From Cardinalis cardinalis (taxonomy: Eukaryota > Chordata > Aves > Passeriformes > Cardinalidae), in the NCBI GenBank assembly GCA_014549065.1, contig JACDOX010000013.1:124001-188000 (forward strand): 64,000 nucleotides of DNA. Direction: 5' to 3'. Positions 1-12,589 of this stretch are shown piece after piece (the first letter of the stretch is position 1; every line of letters begins with the position of its first letter). Under the pieces are notes generated by a model. The model had not been told where the DNA came from and did no database searches. It saw nothing but the letters and a program-made list of their open reading frames with translations. Both the position numbers and the translations under genes were made by a program.

Positions 1-3000
1 CTGCTGAATTTGTGCCCTGCTCTACTTGTGATAGGATTTGAGCTGTTTTTCCTGTCCTTAAGGCAGGCATGTGTAATCTGCTTTCTGAATCAGCTCTTGG
101 ACTGGTAAAGCTTTCAGAGCCAGGCATGAGGATAAAACAAAATGTGAACATGTTTACCTTCATTGCTCAAAATTGCAACAGATGAGAATCTCCTGCCTTG
201 GGAGCAGCAATGGCCATGAAAGAGGGATAGATGAGAGTAAAGCACTTTGATATCCACCTTAATATCGTGACCCTGCTGCCTCAAGTACAACTGAGGCCCT
301 TTTCTTTCCCAGCTTTTGCCCCAGCACTTGCACTCACCTTCTGACGAGGGTTTTTCACTAGGTGGCACATTGTATGTATGACCTTGAGGCCAAAAATTGC
401 TTTTCCTTGAACTAATTATTTTCCTCCTATTTTGCAGTTGCAGGCTAAGTCAGAGAGGAAACCTCCTGCCTGCCTTCTTACATAATCTCTTTGTAGCCAG
501 AAAGGCAGGCAAGTTCATTGGAAAAGTGATACGGAGAAAAAGCACTCTTTATGGCTGCAGAAANAAGAGCAGACCAGTCTGAGTGCTACCAAGAACTGCC
601 TTCTTGGAGAGGGCACAGGGTCTGAGATGTGGAAATGATCCCAATGACAGTGGCATAACCCAAGAGCTCAGAACTGGATGGCCCCTTGACCGTGCAGTGA
701 CGATCCCCCTGAATGTCATGGGCATTACCTGCCTGNAGGCCCTCCCTCCCTCCCTGTGCAGAAGGGCCTGTGGCAGGTGCCTTTGGGGATTGCCCTTTCT
801 GAGCAGGGGGATGCACCTGACTGCTGACTCCCAGCCAAGCTGCCTCGGTGAGAAGTGTCCTGTCCTTCTTTCCTGGTCTGCAGAGGCCAGTNGCTGGTGT
901 GCAGATATCTCCAGTTTTTGACTCAGGTCCCAGGGGTACCAAATTGTCTTCTGGTGACATCTTCATCTCACTGACACAGGGACACCTAGCAGGTATCTTA
1001 GATGCCACAGTTGGTGTCTAAGCTTAGGTGACATTGATCTCCCCAGCTCTCTCCCTTCTAATTCCCAGTTGCCATTAGTCATGTCTTTACACATATATAG
1101 GGATTTTGTGAANAAAACTGACATGCAAACTCTGAGAAAAAAGAAATCAGGCTGAAAACCCTTTTGAAACTAACACTCCCACAGAGAGGTAAGAACAAAA
1201 GAAGAAAGGCCAAGACAAAATATCTTCAGGTGGTGCCAGGGAGATGGAGGAGGGAGTCATATGTCTATTTTTTTATTGCCAAGCAACCAGGGAAAAAACC
1301 CATATGATATATCACTGGTATAAGTGATTTAGGCTTTTCAGGTTTTTCTGTTTTACTTTGAATTTAAAGCTTACAAAGAGCAACACCTTTGCAGGAAACT
1401 TGACAGCTGTGGCATAGACCCAGAGAAGAAATATGTAATTTAGGAAGATATTTTTTAAAAACTTCAGTGAAAANAGTTAAGAAAATTATCTATTGGGCAA
1501 GAAAACGAGATGAATATACAAAGAGTAGAAATCATCATGAACAGGCAGACAATCCTTTGAGTTATTCATTTACAAAATCATTTATTATAATCCAGATTTC
1601 TCACCCATCAAACAGTGTTGGTAAGTGACATTACATCCTGAAGAGCTCAGAAAAATCCCAGATTGCAATCACTGTAAGAGGAAGAGCTGCCTTGTACCAA
1701 GATTGTGTTTGACCTCCTCCATTTCATTCTCTCCATTTTTCATTGATAGATAGTGTCTGACAAGATAATGAATTATCTGCATGTACTCAATTGTGGATGT
1801 AGGGGTTTTCTTTTCCTAGTGTGTCATGTCAGTACATAATTTGTACAGCATAATATACTTTATTTATTACTCCTAAAATCTGGGCCAGGAGTATATCATA
1901 TATATCATTGGGTTTCTTTTGCATATCTGTGCAACATAAGAAGATTAAATGTATTTATATAGGACATGTCTCGTGTCTGAGCTATTCTTNAACCATTGTA
2001 GTGAGAGACTGCTCAGACAGTATTTTTCCAGGCTCTACAGCCCCTCAGATATCTTTTCTGCCCTAAAGTGTAATGTGAGTCATCAATTGCAGCTTCATAA
2101 TTTCTACCACACAGGGCAGTTTATATCTCCATCTTTGCAATTGTTATNATGTACTTCTACACCTGAACTTAATTTTATTCCTTTTATCTCACACATCAGA
2201 CTTTCTATCCACTTTAATATTGTTGCTTGCCTTGAGTGAGACTACTGGAAGAGTGGGACCTGTTGTGAGAGACTTGAACTCTCTCACATTAATTAAGGAT
2301 TAAAATTAAGGATTTTTCAAAGCAGAAGAGAATATTATTCCCTGCTTATTGCAGCTTCTGTGCCAGTTTCANATTCTCAATATGGTCTTTGCCCACTTCT
2401 CAACAATGACTTTTTTCTGATATACATCTGCTNTCCATGATGAGCTATTAAATGGTATCTTTAAGCTGCAGAAATATAACAGAAGGGCTGACTACCACCA
2501 AAAGTAATCCTCACAACTAACTTGGAGAAATTGGCNTAGTAGTCACAAAGACTAGCAGAATACATTGTGACCCTGAATGTCATATATGTGTCAGGAGAGA
2601 AAGTCAACCAAACAGACTGATGTTCAGCTTTTTTCTGCCTTGGATTATGGTAGTTTGAGCTACTAAGGCTTTTGATGTTGATTTTAACATCAAAGATATT
2701 GAAATAGGGTGAGGTAGNTTAAAAAATTAATCCATGTTTTTTATTTCAGTCGGTATTTAACGGGATATAAAGGCAGACAAAATCAATGACATTAGGGGCG
2801 GCTTTTCCAGAACTCTTTGAATATGAATCCACCAAATCAGTGTACCTGATTTTTGTAAAACCAGAGAAGTGCTCACTNTTTTTGTCTCATGCTTTTCCTT
2901 ATGCTTTTTTTTTTGCCTTCTGCTCTCTTCCAAAGCAGTTCCCCGATTAGTCTTGCCTTTACTGTGCTGTCTTTCTCTGACCTTCCTGCTGTGAAGATCA

Positions 3001-4220
3001 CTTTCCACTAAACACCTCAGCTGCTTTTATGCTCTCTCCTGACACTACATTCCTTCTTCAGTGAAGCTTTTTCCTCTTCTCCAAGCCATCCATACAACTG
3101 ACTTAATAGCTGTTCAAGATCTCCCCCAGCCTTCTCTCATACAGCTTCAATCCTTCTGCCAATTTCCACTGCCTTTGAGGCCATGGTACNGTCTGCCACG
3201 CTACCTGCCAGGTCTGACATCTGGGTTTCCTGTNTCTGCTCCTGGGCTGGAAGGCAGATTCTGGTGAAATAACTGTGTCCATGCACTTTCCATTGCCACA
3301 TTCATTCTTCTTCAGAGCAGCAATGATGAGTAGCAAAAAACTAAATGAGATGCAAACTTGGTGAAAAGGTGTTTTTCTATAATATATATATAACTCCAAG
3401 ATCTTAGGGAGGAAAATAGAAGAGGGATGCTTAACTCTATCTGTGGCATCGTTCTTAAAAGCCTGAACACTAGGGTAAGGAAACCAGTCCCATGGNTGCA
3501 CTCAGTGTCTCTGAAAATCAAGGCAAACAGTAGTGTTTTCTTACAAGCTATACCCCTGCAAACAAACAGAATGCTGCTTAGTGTCAATAGCCTCACATGT
3601 GAAGGCCTGAAACTAAGAACAGAACTGGCCAGCATATGTTACAAATAATATCTCTGTAAATAAGAAAAAGGCTCAAGAACAAACGAGTCATAAAATTGAT
3701 TTTTAAGCTTTCCTGGAAAGCCCAAAGAGGAAAAAGTAAAAAGTACGAGGATTCAATACTTTAGGTATATCATTAGAAGGGTAAAACTAAGAGACACAAC
3801 TGCACTTGCAGTGCATGCAGTTATTCCCACCCCAGGGGCTGTTTGCACATATACATTCACTAAGATGTTGCAGAGGCAGCTTGCCACAGAGTTAGCTGTT
3901 GCTCAACAGCTGTGCCTTTGCTGACACAGATTAAGTGATTTGGAACAGGAGAGAGCCTGATTCACAAAAAGTGATGAATTTGAGTTTTTTAAAGCAGGAC
4001 CATTAAAAATTCATTCATGACAAAAGATTATTATTGATCTCTGTTATGGTGATGGTGACAGGGTTAAAAGGAGATTGTCAGTCTAGAAGTATAACAAGAT
4101 CCTACTGAAGAATAGAGAAGTGATTTGTTGAGGTATGACTTTAGGATATATAAGTTATGATATTTGCACTATAAAATGTGTGCTTTCCTCGAACATGTTT
4201 TAGACNGGGCATATTCAATT
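1..4220. other. Non-coding, AT-rich, no gene seen
   Basis: I see no gene or interspersed repeat that I can name. The open frames on either strand are short, most run across N bases, and none resembles a known protein. Single N bases occur every few hundred bases. A small perfect hairpin lies at 2671-2694 (9-bp arms TTTGATGTT / AACATCAAA, 6-base loop); nothing around it suggests a function. Confidence 0.7.
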
Positions 4221-4296
4221 AGGGCTGTGCTGTGCAGGACCAGGAGTTGGACTTGATGATCCTTGTGGGTGCTTTCCAGCTCCAGGATATTCTATG
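4221..4296 (+). mobile_element. CR1 LINE, 3' tail fragment
   Basis: This is the extreme 3' end of a chicken-repeat-1 (CR1) non-LTR retrotransposon. The sequence shows the CR1 tail order: a GGAGTTGGACTTGATGATCC block, then a pyrimidine-rich TTTCCAGCTC block, then CCAGGATATTCTATG. CR1 copies have no poly(A) tail and end in short ATTCTATG-like repeats; here only one such word remains. No coding part is left. Strong 5' truncation is the usual fate of CR1 insertions. The left boundary is approximate. Confidence 0.85.
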
Positions 4297-6354
4297 TTAA
4301 TGTGATCCTAATCCCAGTCANCACCTAGATGATAAAACTGAAAATATATTGTGTTTAGACCTTTGTCAGACAACAGATTGTGTTCAAACTTACGTAACAT
4401 GCATAATTTTTGCTTTGCACATCTGAGGCTCAATATAGCAAACAGACAACATGGTAATTTGAGTGAGAGCATGTATAACAAAAGCTCAAAATGTACTTGC
4501 TTTTGCACTGGAAGTCTATGTCAAAATAGCTGCCTGATTACACAGTACTTCCACTGTATTGCAATAATGAAGTCATGTATATTGTTAGGACCTTTAGGTC
4601 ATGTGTCATTTTTATTTCAACCCCCAAATCTTTAGCCCTCTATTTCTCTTTTTAATCAGCTTGCTCCCAAAGTTTCATCAGTTTTGCCAGAGTTTAGATG
4701 TTTTCAGCAGTATCATTGTCATAAATGAAACATTTTCATTCATTTTTTTATCTTGTCTCCATTTTCTTTCTCCATTTTCCTATTCCACAGTTTTATTTTA
4801 TGACCAGGATTTCAAATTATGAAAAGGTGAATGACATAGTTGTTTCAGAAATTAAACACAAAAATGACTGTTTTGCACATTCTTCCTTTGCAAATGCATT
4901 TTAATCTCTCCACAGGCAAAGAAGGCACTTACAGTTCTAGGCGTTTCTATTTTAANCTTAAAGTGAATTTTATGTTCAAGGGAAATTTATATTATATTTC
5001 ACAACTGCAAAAATTAAGCATACTCCAATAAAATGGCACACCTTTCACAAAGCCTTTCACAAAAAAGTTTGGATTTAAAGCTTCAAAGAAGAGAAAGCAC
5101 CTCTAAAGCCACTGGTATAAAACAGATGCAAGTGCTTGGAAGTAGGAAGTGTTTCTTGTTACCTACAGTCATAGTGTACATATTGCTTTATCAGGCACTG
5201 TGCAGTAGACAAAACTATTCTAAGTGGTCTTTCTTCACAGCTTTGCTGGTCTGAATTTTCAGTAATGTGGTTTTATCAGAGAGATCACACCCTGACATAT
5301 GAAACAGCTAGGATTTGCATTTCAGTTCACAACTACACTGGTGAAAGCAAGGAGGTTGCATGGTTTTGTGTTTGCTTATTTGGAATCTTGCCTGTGCTTT
5401 GTAGGTTAGTGGATGTCTCTTCCTAAGACACAAATTTGTCAATCAGGAATTCCTTCATTACTCAGAGACAGATTTCCCATTAATGTTTATTTTTGAAGGT
5501 GTGAATAGTTACTATAATATTAGCTGAAATCTACTTTTTCACTTTTCTGATAACCTGTGATACTGCAGAAACCACATTGACAATGTAATTTTGAAAGTAT
5601 TTCTTACAGGCTCCCTAACAGCTAACATTAAACCTTTATTTCTGACGGACTTACATTATTGGATACTCCAGCTCTTCATGACCCCTTTAACTAATTTGTC
5701 TAGTTTTTCTTTTTATCTTCCTTTTGNCTAAATGAAAAACATCTGCTTCTTTATTTGCCCATAGCAGACTATTTTCTGTGTAGTTTTGATGGCAATAGGG
5801 AAAGAAACACATGTAGCCTGTATAAGAGTGCTTTGAGGCCATCCTGAGCTACAGTTGAGATAGCAGAATATATATAACCTATTTTGAGACCTGTTTTCTC
5901 AAGAAATAGTACTTGGAGGCAGTTGGCTGGTTTTAATTGCTCTTGTAATTACACCTGGAGGGAACAGAATTGCAGGCACTGAAAATAACTCAGCCCTGCC
6001 AAGGTAATCACTGTTAGTGCTGCTCTGTGGGTTAGTTAATCAGGTGACTCTGTGGAGGTGTGTGATGGTGAGGGGGGTAAGCTCTGATGAGAGCCATTCT
6101 CAGAGACAAGTCTGTAATATTTGCAGGGGAGACTGGACCATGAGATGTCCGGGGCATCCCTATCACAGCAGCATGGACCCTTGCAATTCAATTGCCAAAA
6201 TACCCAGAGGCTGCTCCTAGTTTGTCTTTCCATGCCAGGACTAAGGCATGGTGAAAAGTCAGGCATGCTTCCTGACCTGTCTCAGCATGTCAGGAGGGCT
6301 TTTGCACCTTGAGCACCCTCCACACCCGTAACTGCATTAGGTGACATCAGTATT
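4297..6354. other. Non-coding, no gene or named repeat seen
   Basis: AT-rich single-copy-looking DNA. Short frames on both strands have no recognisable domain. The last 300 bases are somewhat richer in GC, and three overlapping frames of 60-76 codons there look like chance products of base composition. Confidence 0.6.
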
Positions 6355-6458
6355 CACCCGAGCAACAGCACTAAAGTCAGGGGAGGAAATGTTGAGCTTG
6401 CTATCCTATCTCCCTCTAGGTAGTCACTAGCTGTGTACTGGGGCTTGACTGCATGATA
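6355..6458 (+). repeat. Left arm of a 104-bp inverted repeat pair
   Basis: This segment matches the reverse complement of 8481-8584 at 96 of 104 aligned bases with no gaps. Seven of the eight differences are transitions. Similarity stops abruptly at both edges, so the two arms have the same outer and inner limits. Read left to right it begins CACCCGAGCAACAGCACT, and this is the outer end of the pair. One frame is open for 29 codons (6341-6427) and ends at TAG 6428-6430; the other arm ends its equivalent frame at the same TAG. I do not recognise the family. It could be a terminal inverted repeat of an unknown DNA transposon, or one of two copies of a short interspersed unit. Confidence 0.85.
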
Positions 6459-7194
6459 TCTACCTGAATTTTCTCATTCAGGACTGTCAGAAGTCACCTC
6501 TAGCCCATGTCCAGCTGCTCACTTTGCACCACCATGATGTTACATCAACAAAAGGTGGTTTACTCTTGCTACTCAGACAGGAAAAGAGCTTGAGTGTGCT
6601 GAGATGGACAACATAAGGCCTTTCTAGGAACACCTCAGAGTGACTCTGCTGTGCATTATCAGCAATGTGCAACTAAAGTGAGGCATTTGACAACCGCAGT
6701 CATCTGTGGTATTTCCAGACTGTGGGGAGTGATGAAGNTTAATCTGCACTTACAATTATGGAAACAAGTCCCTCCTTCTCCTCCTTCCCTGGTNTTGTGG
6801 AACTCGTCTTGGAAAAAGGCCGATGTCCAGATGGGGTAGAGATTTGTTGAAGCTGGGGCTAAGTAAGGATTGGCCTGCTTTTGAAAAAATTAGAGGAGTA
6901 AGAAGTATGACTGACCTGATAATTGTGACAGATACTACTTGTTACAGGACTTCTTCCAAAGACNTTTTGTAGGATTTTGACTAAAGCAAATAGTCTGCAG
7001 TTGCAGTAATTTGCCTGCCTCTGTACCCAGAATCAGCAAGTTCCAATTAAACTGGGATTCCAACTGACTTGCTTTCCCTTGCAGAATTCAGGTCCATTAG
7101 AAACAAACACGTTCTGAAACTGTCAGTTTTGAAGGAAAAATTTCCAGTGTTATTCCTCATTCCAATTCATCATGTCAAAATTATCTTTTAGACA
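6459..7194. other. Spacer of inverted pair, left part; unclassified
   Basis: This lies between the left inverted-repeat arm and a CR1 fragment. It is slightly richer in GC than the flanks. I see no intact frame and no motif of a transposase or reverse transcriptase. It may contain further degraded repeat sequence that I cannot classify by eye. Confidence 0.45.
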
Positions 7195-7480
7195 AGGTCA
7201 TTTTTCTGAGCACAAGTAAAGCCTTTAATGCTGTTTTCCACAGCAGTGTCTGTCCCTGGAGACACTGCCTGCTGATGGCTTGGATGGTGTACTATTCACT
7301 GGGTAAAAAACTGGTGGGTGTTTGAGCCCAGAGAGTGGTGGTGAATGGAGTGAAATCCACACTAGAGCTTCTCCCTGGGGCTCAGTATTGGGCACAGCTC
7401 TGTTTATTATCTTTTTCAATGATCTGGACGAGGGGAGCAATGGGACACGTATCTCAGATGTGAAGCACAAATGTGCACTT
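7195..7480 (+). mobile_element. CR1 LINE, decayed reverse-transcriptase fragment
   Basis: This is part of the CR1 ORF2 reverse-transcriptase region. In one frame 7208-7225 reads SKAFNAVFH-like, close to the family's SKAF-D-V-H block. After frame shifts a second frame shows PWGSVLGTALFIIFFNDL followed by DEG, close to the CR1 block PQGSVLG...F-NDLDEG. The copy has a stop codon, at least one frame shift and an N, so it is dead. It has lost both its 5' part and its 3' tail. It sits inside the inverted repeat pair 6355-8584. It could be a nested insertion or part of the same unclassified region. Both edges are approximate. Confidence 0.85.
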
Positions 7481-8480
7481 AAATTGAATAGGATCCACAA
7501 CNTAGTAGTTTCTGACATAGCTGCTTGATATTGTACAACAAAGATCACTGGTGTGACTTTGCTTCACTAGCTGTCTAGGGGTTCATCTTATCAGTAATTG
7601 CCTGATTAGCCACATCTCACAAAGCAGATCTTCATGCAACCTGTCNTGACTGTCAGTGCAAAAATGATCTTAAGGAAGAAGAATGGCATGAATGAGAGCA
7701 TCTTGGTCCATAAGTGCAGCAGCTGAGCAGTGCATATGTCCTGCATTGCAGACTAGATCCTAGGTTCCCTTAAGAATCNCAGTGATAAAGTTATATTTTA
7801 TTTCTTTGTGCCAAGCACTGGATACAAAGCACAATATCCAAGCCAATATTAAGTCCATAAAACAATGTCATGTTAAACAAGGAAAAACATACCTGCCTGA
7901 GCTATCAAATGCCACCACCTATACTGAAGTGTAAGACTGATGAANCTTTTCACTGGGAACTTTTTCATTTACAGCAGCTCTAAAAAAAAGAAATCAGAAA
8001 GCTGTTCTCAGAAAAGAATGAGGTTTTAGCTCCTCATTTTTTCTCTGTTTAGGTGCTACACACACAGTGGCATTGTCTCTGTATATGGCTATTTCTATGA
8101 TTATCAAGNATGAACCAGAGCTCTATCTATATGCCTTCATACAAAAATCAGGTTGGACTAAGAACAATCCCTTAAATAACATTTCATTTATTTTATGTTC
8201 AGGATGGTGTCTAAGCAGGAGGCTGCAATTAATGACTGCGTTAATAGACTTAGCNCAAACAGGGTATGTGTACTTTCCATTTGTGGAGCATCTGGCAGCA
8301 AAATTAACTGACCTTCAGTGATTCCTCTGCATTGTCATTGAGCACAGTACCAGTCAGTCACTTTTCTTAAGCCTTCTGAAAGCCAAACAGACTTATTTAT
8401 TTACTTTTATGTAGAAGGCAGAAGGTAACAATAAGATNATATTCACAGTATTCAACACTTGATTATTAGATTTCTGAAAA
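7481..8480. other. Spacer of inverted pair, right part; unclassified
   Basis: AT-rich DNA between the CR1 fragment and the right inverted-repeat arm. The largest open frame (8067-8321, plus strand) has no recognisable domain and contains two N bases. I see no gene and no named repeat. Confidence 0.5.
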
Positions 8481-8584
8481 TATCATGCAGTCAAGCCACA
8501 GCACACAACTAGTGACTACCTGGAGGGAGATAGGATAGCAAGCTTAACATTTCCTCCCCTGACTTCAGTGCTGTTACTTGGGTG
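8481..8584 (-). repeat. Right arm of a 104-bp inverted repeat pair
   Basis: Reverse complement of 6355-6458 with 8 mismatches and no gaps. It extends from the inner edge at 8481 to the outer edge at 8584, where the outer end on the minus strand reads CACCCAAGTAACAGCACT. The bases just outside the two arms (CAGTATT on the left, CTTGGGG on the right) are not the same, so I see no target-site duplication. On the minus strand one frame is open for 63 codons from 8700 down to 8512 and stops at TAG 8511-8509, running through the arm. A pyrimidine-rich stretch ending in TTGCAG on the minus strand (AG at 8679-8678) resembles a splice acceptor within that frame, but I cannot tie it to a gene. Confidence 0.85.
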
Positions 8585-9180
8585 CTTGGGGTTTCAGGGT
8601 CTGATTCAAGATCTGATTCAAGCTGGCAATTGGAAATGGCACTATAATCATAGCCCTTCTCTTCAAGATAGCTTCCTCTGCAAGGACAAACCCCAAATGG
8701 TTATGTACGTGGTGGCTTGTTGATGTGCCAGCAAGTGGTTCCAGACCAGCTTGAAGGCTTTTCAGAGGCCAGTCAGCAGCAGCAGATACTTTGCCTGAGT
8801 CTGAAGCTGCTTTCACAATCCACAGCACAGACTTAGAATGCCAAAAACTGTGAAGGTTCTTAAGACGTGAAGAAACTGATATAATCTGCAGTGATGGGAT
8901 TTTTCTTAATTAGTGTTTGCTTCAGACCTCAAATGCTAGTAAAAAGGAAGTAAAGGGTAAAAGCAGAAAAATCACAGNTTAATAAGCAAACCAAAGAAGC
9001 AAATACATGAAAGATGTGTTGGGGATAGAAGACAAAATGTACACTGAGTTACCCATACCAGCTCCTTCAAGCAGGATCTTGCACCACATTAATCCTTGCA
9101 GACTTTTATCAGACAGCGTGTAATTCCCCCAGTGATAAACCACCTCACCTAACAGCTTGTTGTGCTGACTCNCTGTTCTC
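8585..9180. other. Non-coding flank of the inverted pair
   Basis: An open minus-strand frame at 8574-8828 overlaps the 63-codon frame described for the right arm; neither resembles a known protein. From 8830 to 9180 I see nothing. Confidence 0.5.
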
Positions 9181-9600
9181 TCAGGTCAGCTGCCAAAAGC
9201 AAGAGCAAAACCAAAAATCTGGGGCTCTTGTGGAAGTGGGCTTAGTGCAGCTGGAGTTGGAAGGGTGGAGACCAGCATGGGCACCAGTGCTGCCCAGCCN
9301 TGGCCCTGGGCAGGTGATGCAGCTNCCTGGGCCCGGATGTGCAGCCATGCGCCGCCTGCTCTTCTCCCCACACTGCTGCCGGAGACAAACACCCTCAGCT
9401 ACTTCCCAAAAGTGCTGGCATGGCTGCACAGGTACTGTGTAGCTCAAGGCTGGGATAGGTGCCAGCAGCTTCTGTGTTGTCTTGGGGAAAGCTAGGGGCA
9501 GAAAAACCCCTGGCCATCATCAGAACAAGCCTACTGCCCTTCCCAAGCCCCATGGGAGCTGTGCTGTGGTGCCCTGGGGACATTTTATGATGNTTTTATG
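9181..9600. other. GC-richer segment, overlapping chance frames
   Basis: This stretch is clearly richer in GC than its surroundings and has a few CpG steps around 9330-9395. Several frames of 60-90 codons overlap on both strands, which is what GC-rich DNA with few stops produces. No frame shows a domain and three N bases fall in it. It could be a degraded repeat or an old exon; I cannot decide. Confidence 0.4.
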
Positions 9601-12589
9601 GAGGCAGTTTCTACTCTTTAGTTCATAGCAGTCTTGTGCATTGCAGTCTCCTTCTGTGAGTTGGCAGCCCTTCACCTTTTCAAGGAGCAGTTAGATCCTC
9701 AGGGAGCAGAGTGTTGTTATGCTGCTAGGTATTGTTATTATTACTTAGTATTTTAATAGTTAGTGTGATGCTTTAACCTGATGAAAGTGGGATTTCCAAA
9801 TAAAACCTGTAAACAGTGAATCTATTGAAAAGTGTGTTGCATAAAAATGAATCCCACTTCAAAGGCCTTACTCAGATTAATACTGCTATAGCTTAGAGCA
9901 GAATTTAGTCCCATGTTATTATNTCTGGAGGAAGATTAAGGCTCAAGATGCAATTAGTTTCAGTTTAGTGGAAAAACCAGGATGGATCAAGTATTCCAGT
10001 AGAGTATTTTTCATAGAAGACCAAAGACCTTTCCTGTAGGTTTCTGAATTATGTATGTCTCAAAGTTTTCCCTAAGTCTTTAACAAACCAGTCATTAGAT
10101 AAACAATGCCTTTGTATTTCAGGGCTTTTTTGGGNTTNTTTTGTTTTGTTTTGTTTTTTGTATACTGAAATAATTACTTCTGTAAAATTCCTGGCTTAAA
10201 CACAAGAATATTGGTATGAAAAGGTTCTTAGGAATAATGTCTGTTCTCTTTCTGTTTCAGAATAAAGCCTACTTGTATAAGNCCACTGATACTGGATATA
10301 AATACTTTTCCCCAGATACAATTGATGCAATTCAAATCTTTAGGGGAAACAGAGCCACTTTACTAGTCCCATGTATCTCTTTCAGTCAATGTGAGGAGGT
10401 GGTAATATGAGANTCACTAGAAATATGCTTTTTGCTCTCCAAAAATTTAGATTTAGGAGGCCTAATAAGTGTGTTTAATGTCAATATAGNTCTGTATTTT
10501 GACCTGGCACTCTTTAATCAATAACATTTTCTAAACTCCAGCAATTTTATAATGCCTTAATACATCAGGTCTATTCTTCTATTCATCAGAATGAATCAGA
10601 TCTATTCTTCATTCTTTTTCTGCTACAACTGNTCTTTCCACAGTGGTTAGTTCCCCTCTCTCCTTTGTTTCAAATCAAAATTTGAGAAAATCTGTAAACA
10701 TAAGATTTTAATAATTTTGCTAATATGGACTGTAAACTTCTTTGGGGTCACACTATAGGGTTGCTAAATGTTTCAGCCTGCCCCAAGTGGTGAAATATTT
10801 AATCAGGGTCTCTCCACATTACCATAGACTACATGTTATGCATTAAATGTTTGGTTTACAAGTAATTCTGGAGGATATTTATTTTTCCTTTTTAAGAAGT
10901 GTGCTTAATAAAATAGGCTATGGAGAAAGTAGAAATGTTTAAAAGGAAAAAGAAAAAAACATTTTCAGAAACTTTCATTTTAGACATAGTTAATATAATG
11001 AATCCACTGTTTGCATCAAGTGATTCTTAAATATGATTTCTGATGGGCACTGAAATTTGAGAATAGGCTTTGTGATTGCTAAGACAGTAACTGGTTGAGA
11101 GTAGCAAAGGAAATAATGAGGAGAAGTCTTTGTCAGAAGAATTTTCACAGTTTGAAAGCCCCAAGCTGCTCTAGAAACCAGAGCTTCTCTCAGAGACTTT
11201 AGGGGCTCCAAGCACCCTAAATNATGAAAGATTAAATGTTTTCCTGCTGGATTATGGAGAGCTTGCAGGATGTATTCTAGAGAAAACATCTGAAAAAAGT
11301 ATTTTCTTTTTCTCAAAATCACCCCCTTTCTAATGCTAAGGGTGAGAGGATTAGGAATGTGCCTCCCCCCACCAGCTCCCTGGGAGCACAGGTCACAGTT
11401 CATGTTCTGTAGTGGGTTCAGGTGCTCTGTGACTATTTCCTTGGTGAATTAGAAAGAAAATTGCCTGTCTTTCTGNGTGTGTGGGTGAGGAAAAGAAAGA
11501 CTGTAAAGTTATCTGTTCTTGTATGCTTTCGTTTGCACATCCATTGCAAAGCATGCAGTCATCACTGGATGAAATTGGCAGCCAGCTTCCAGCTAGTCCC
11601 TAGAGAGTGGAAGACCAGCCTGGTCTGAGGTCAGTTTCAAGCTCGAGTTCTCTGATTTCTGACATGTCTGATAGAGGTTTCTATATGTTAGTACAAACCT
11701 GAGATATATCCAGCAAANATCTAAGAATTTGAGAATACCCTATTAACCATAGCCTTTCCTTCTATCAATATAATTCCTTTCATTCCATTGCCCNTAATTT
11801 TTTCTTGCCTTAAATACAGTTCAAGTAATACTTTTGACTGTTTTGAAAAATTAGAACCACTTTTTCATATCCTCAATGTTTAGACATACCCCTTACTCTA
11901 TGGGATTTGAGTTATATTAAGACATTAGCTCTCAATTATAATTTCCTAGCTCTTTTCAAATATCTCGGTGCTTTCTATTTAGCTGTGTTTTAAAAATAAT
12001 CTTTTGCATAATAAAGTAGGAAATAGGATAAAATAACAACAAAGTAATCATTCAAGCTCTTGAGAACTTTACAAACCATCATCATCATCGTGGATGTAAT
12101 TTTTTCTAGAGGCTAAGTAGAAGTATTAATAACATTAGAGTAGTTTGAAGTCAGAACAAGCAGTTGTGTAGATACTCAAAGCTTGGAAAACCAGTAGCAG
12201 TGGGCATCAAAGACTTCCACAGAGTTGAGAAGATTTCCAGAATGACATACATATAGTCTGAAAATCATCAGTGGAATGTCTTTGTCCAGAATCCTAAGCC
12301 TTATTTGTCTGCAGTCCCTCACAAATGCTGTTATTTATTTCTTACATTTGGACAGCTCTATCTAGAGACTAACTTGAGAGCCCATTTGGGCACAGANCAA
12401 TACACAGGATCCATATTGAAGGGTCTTACAAGTAAAATAAATGTAGGCAAAAGACATGGAATGAACATCAACAAGGCAATACGTGAATGTCATTTAGTTC
12501 TCTTCAAGCACTCTCTTTCAACTGCATAGAGTAACAAGTAAATGGAAACAAAAAAGTCTTGTATTGGGTAGAAAAGGGCAGGAGAGGTA
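9601..12589. other. Non-coding, AT-rich; one weak exon-like stretch
   Basis: Mostly AT-rich DNA without recognisable genes. At 10261-10410 (plus strand) a pyrimidine-rich run ending in TTTCAG is followed by 49 open codons to a TGA, with a GTGAGG donor-like word at 10389; this exon-like arrangement is weak and I recognise no protein. A minus-strand frame at 10990-11403 (137 codons, with an N) also lacks any recognisable domain. A short ATC run lies at 12077-12089. Confidence 0.5.
10139..10160. repeat. (TTTTG)n simple repeat
   Basis: Imperfect pentanucleotide run of TTTTG units, preceded by T-rich sequence with two N bases. Ns in such a run may mark length or base ambiguity in the assembly. 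Confidence 0.9.
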
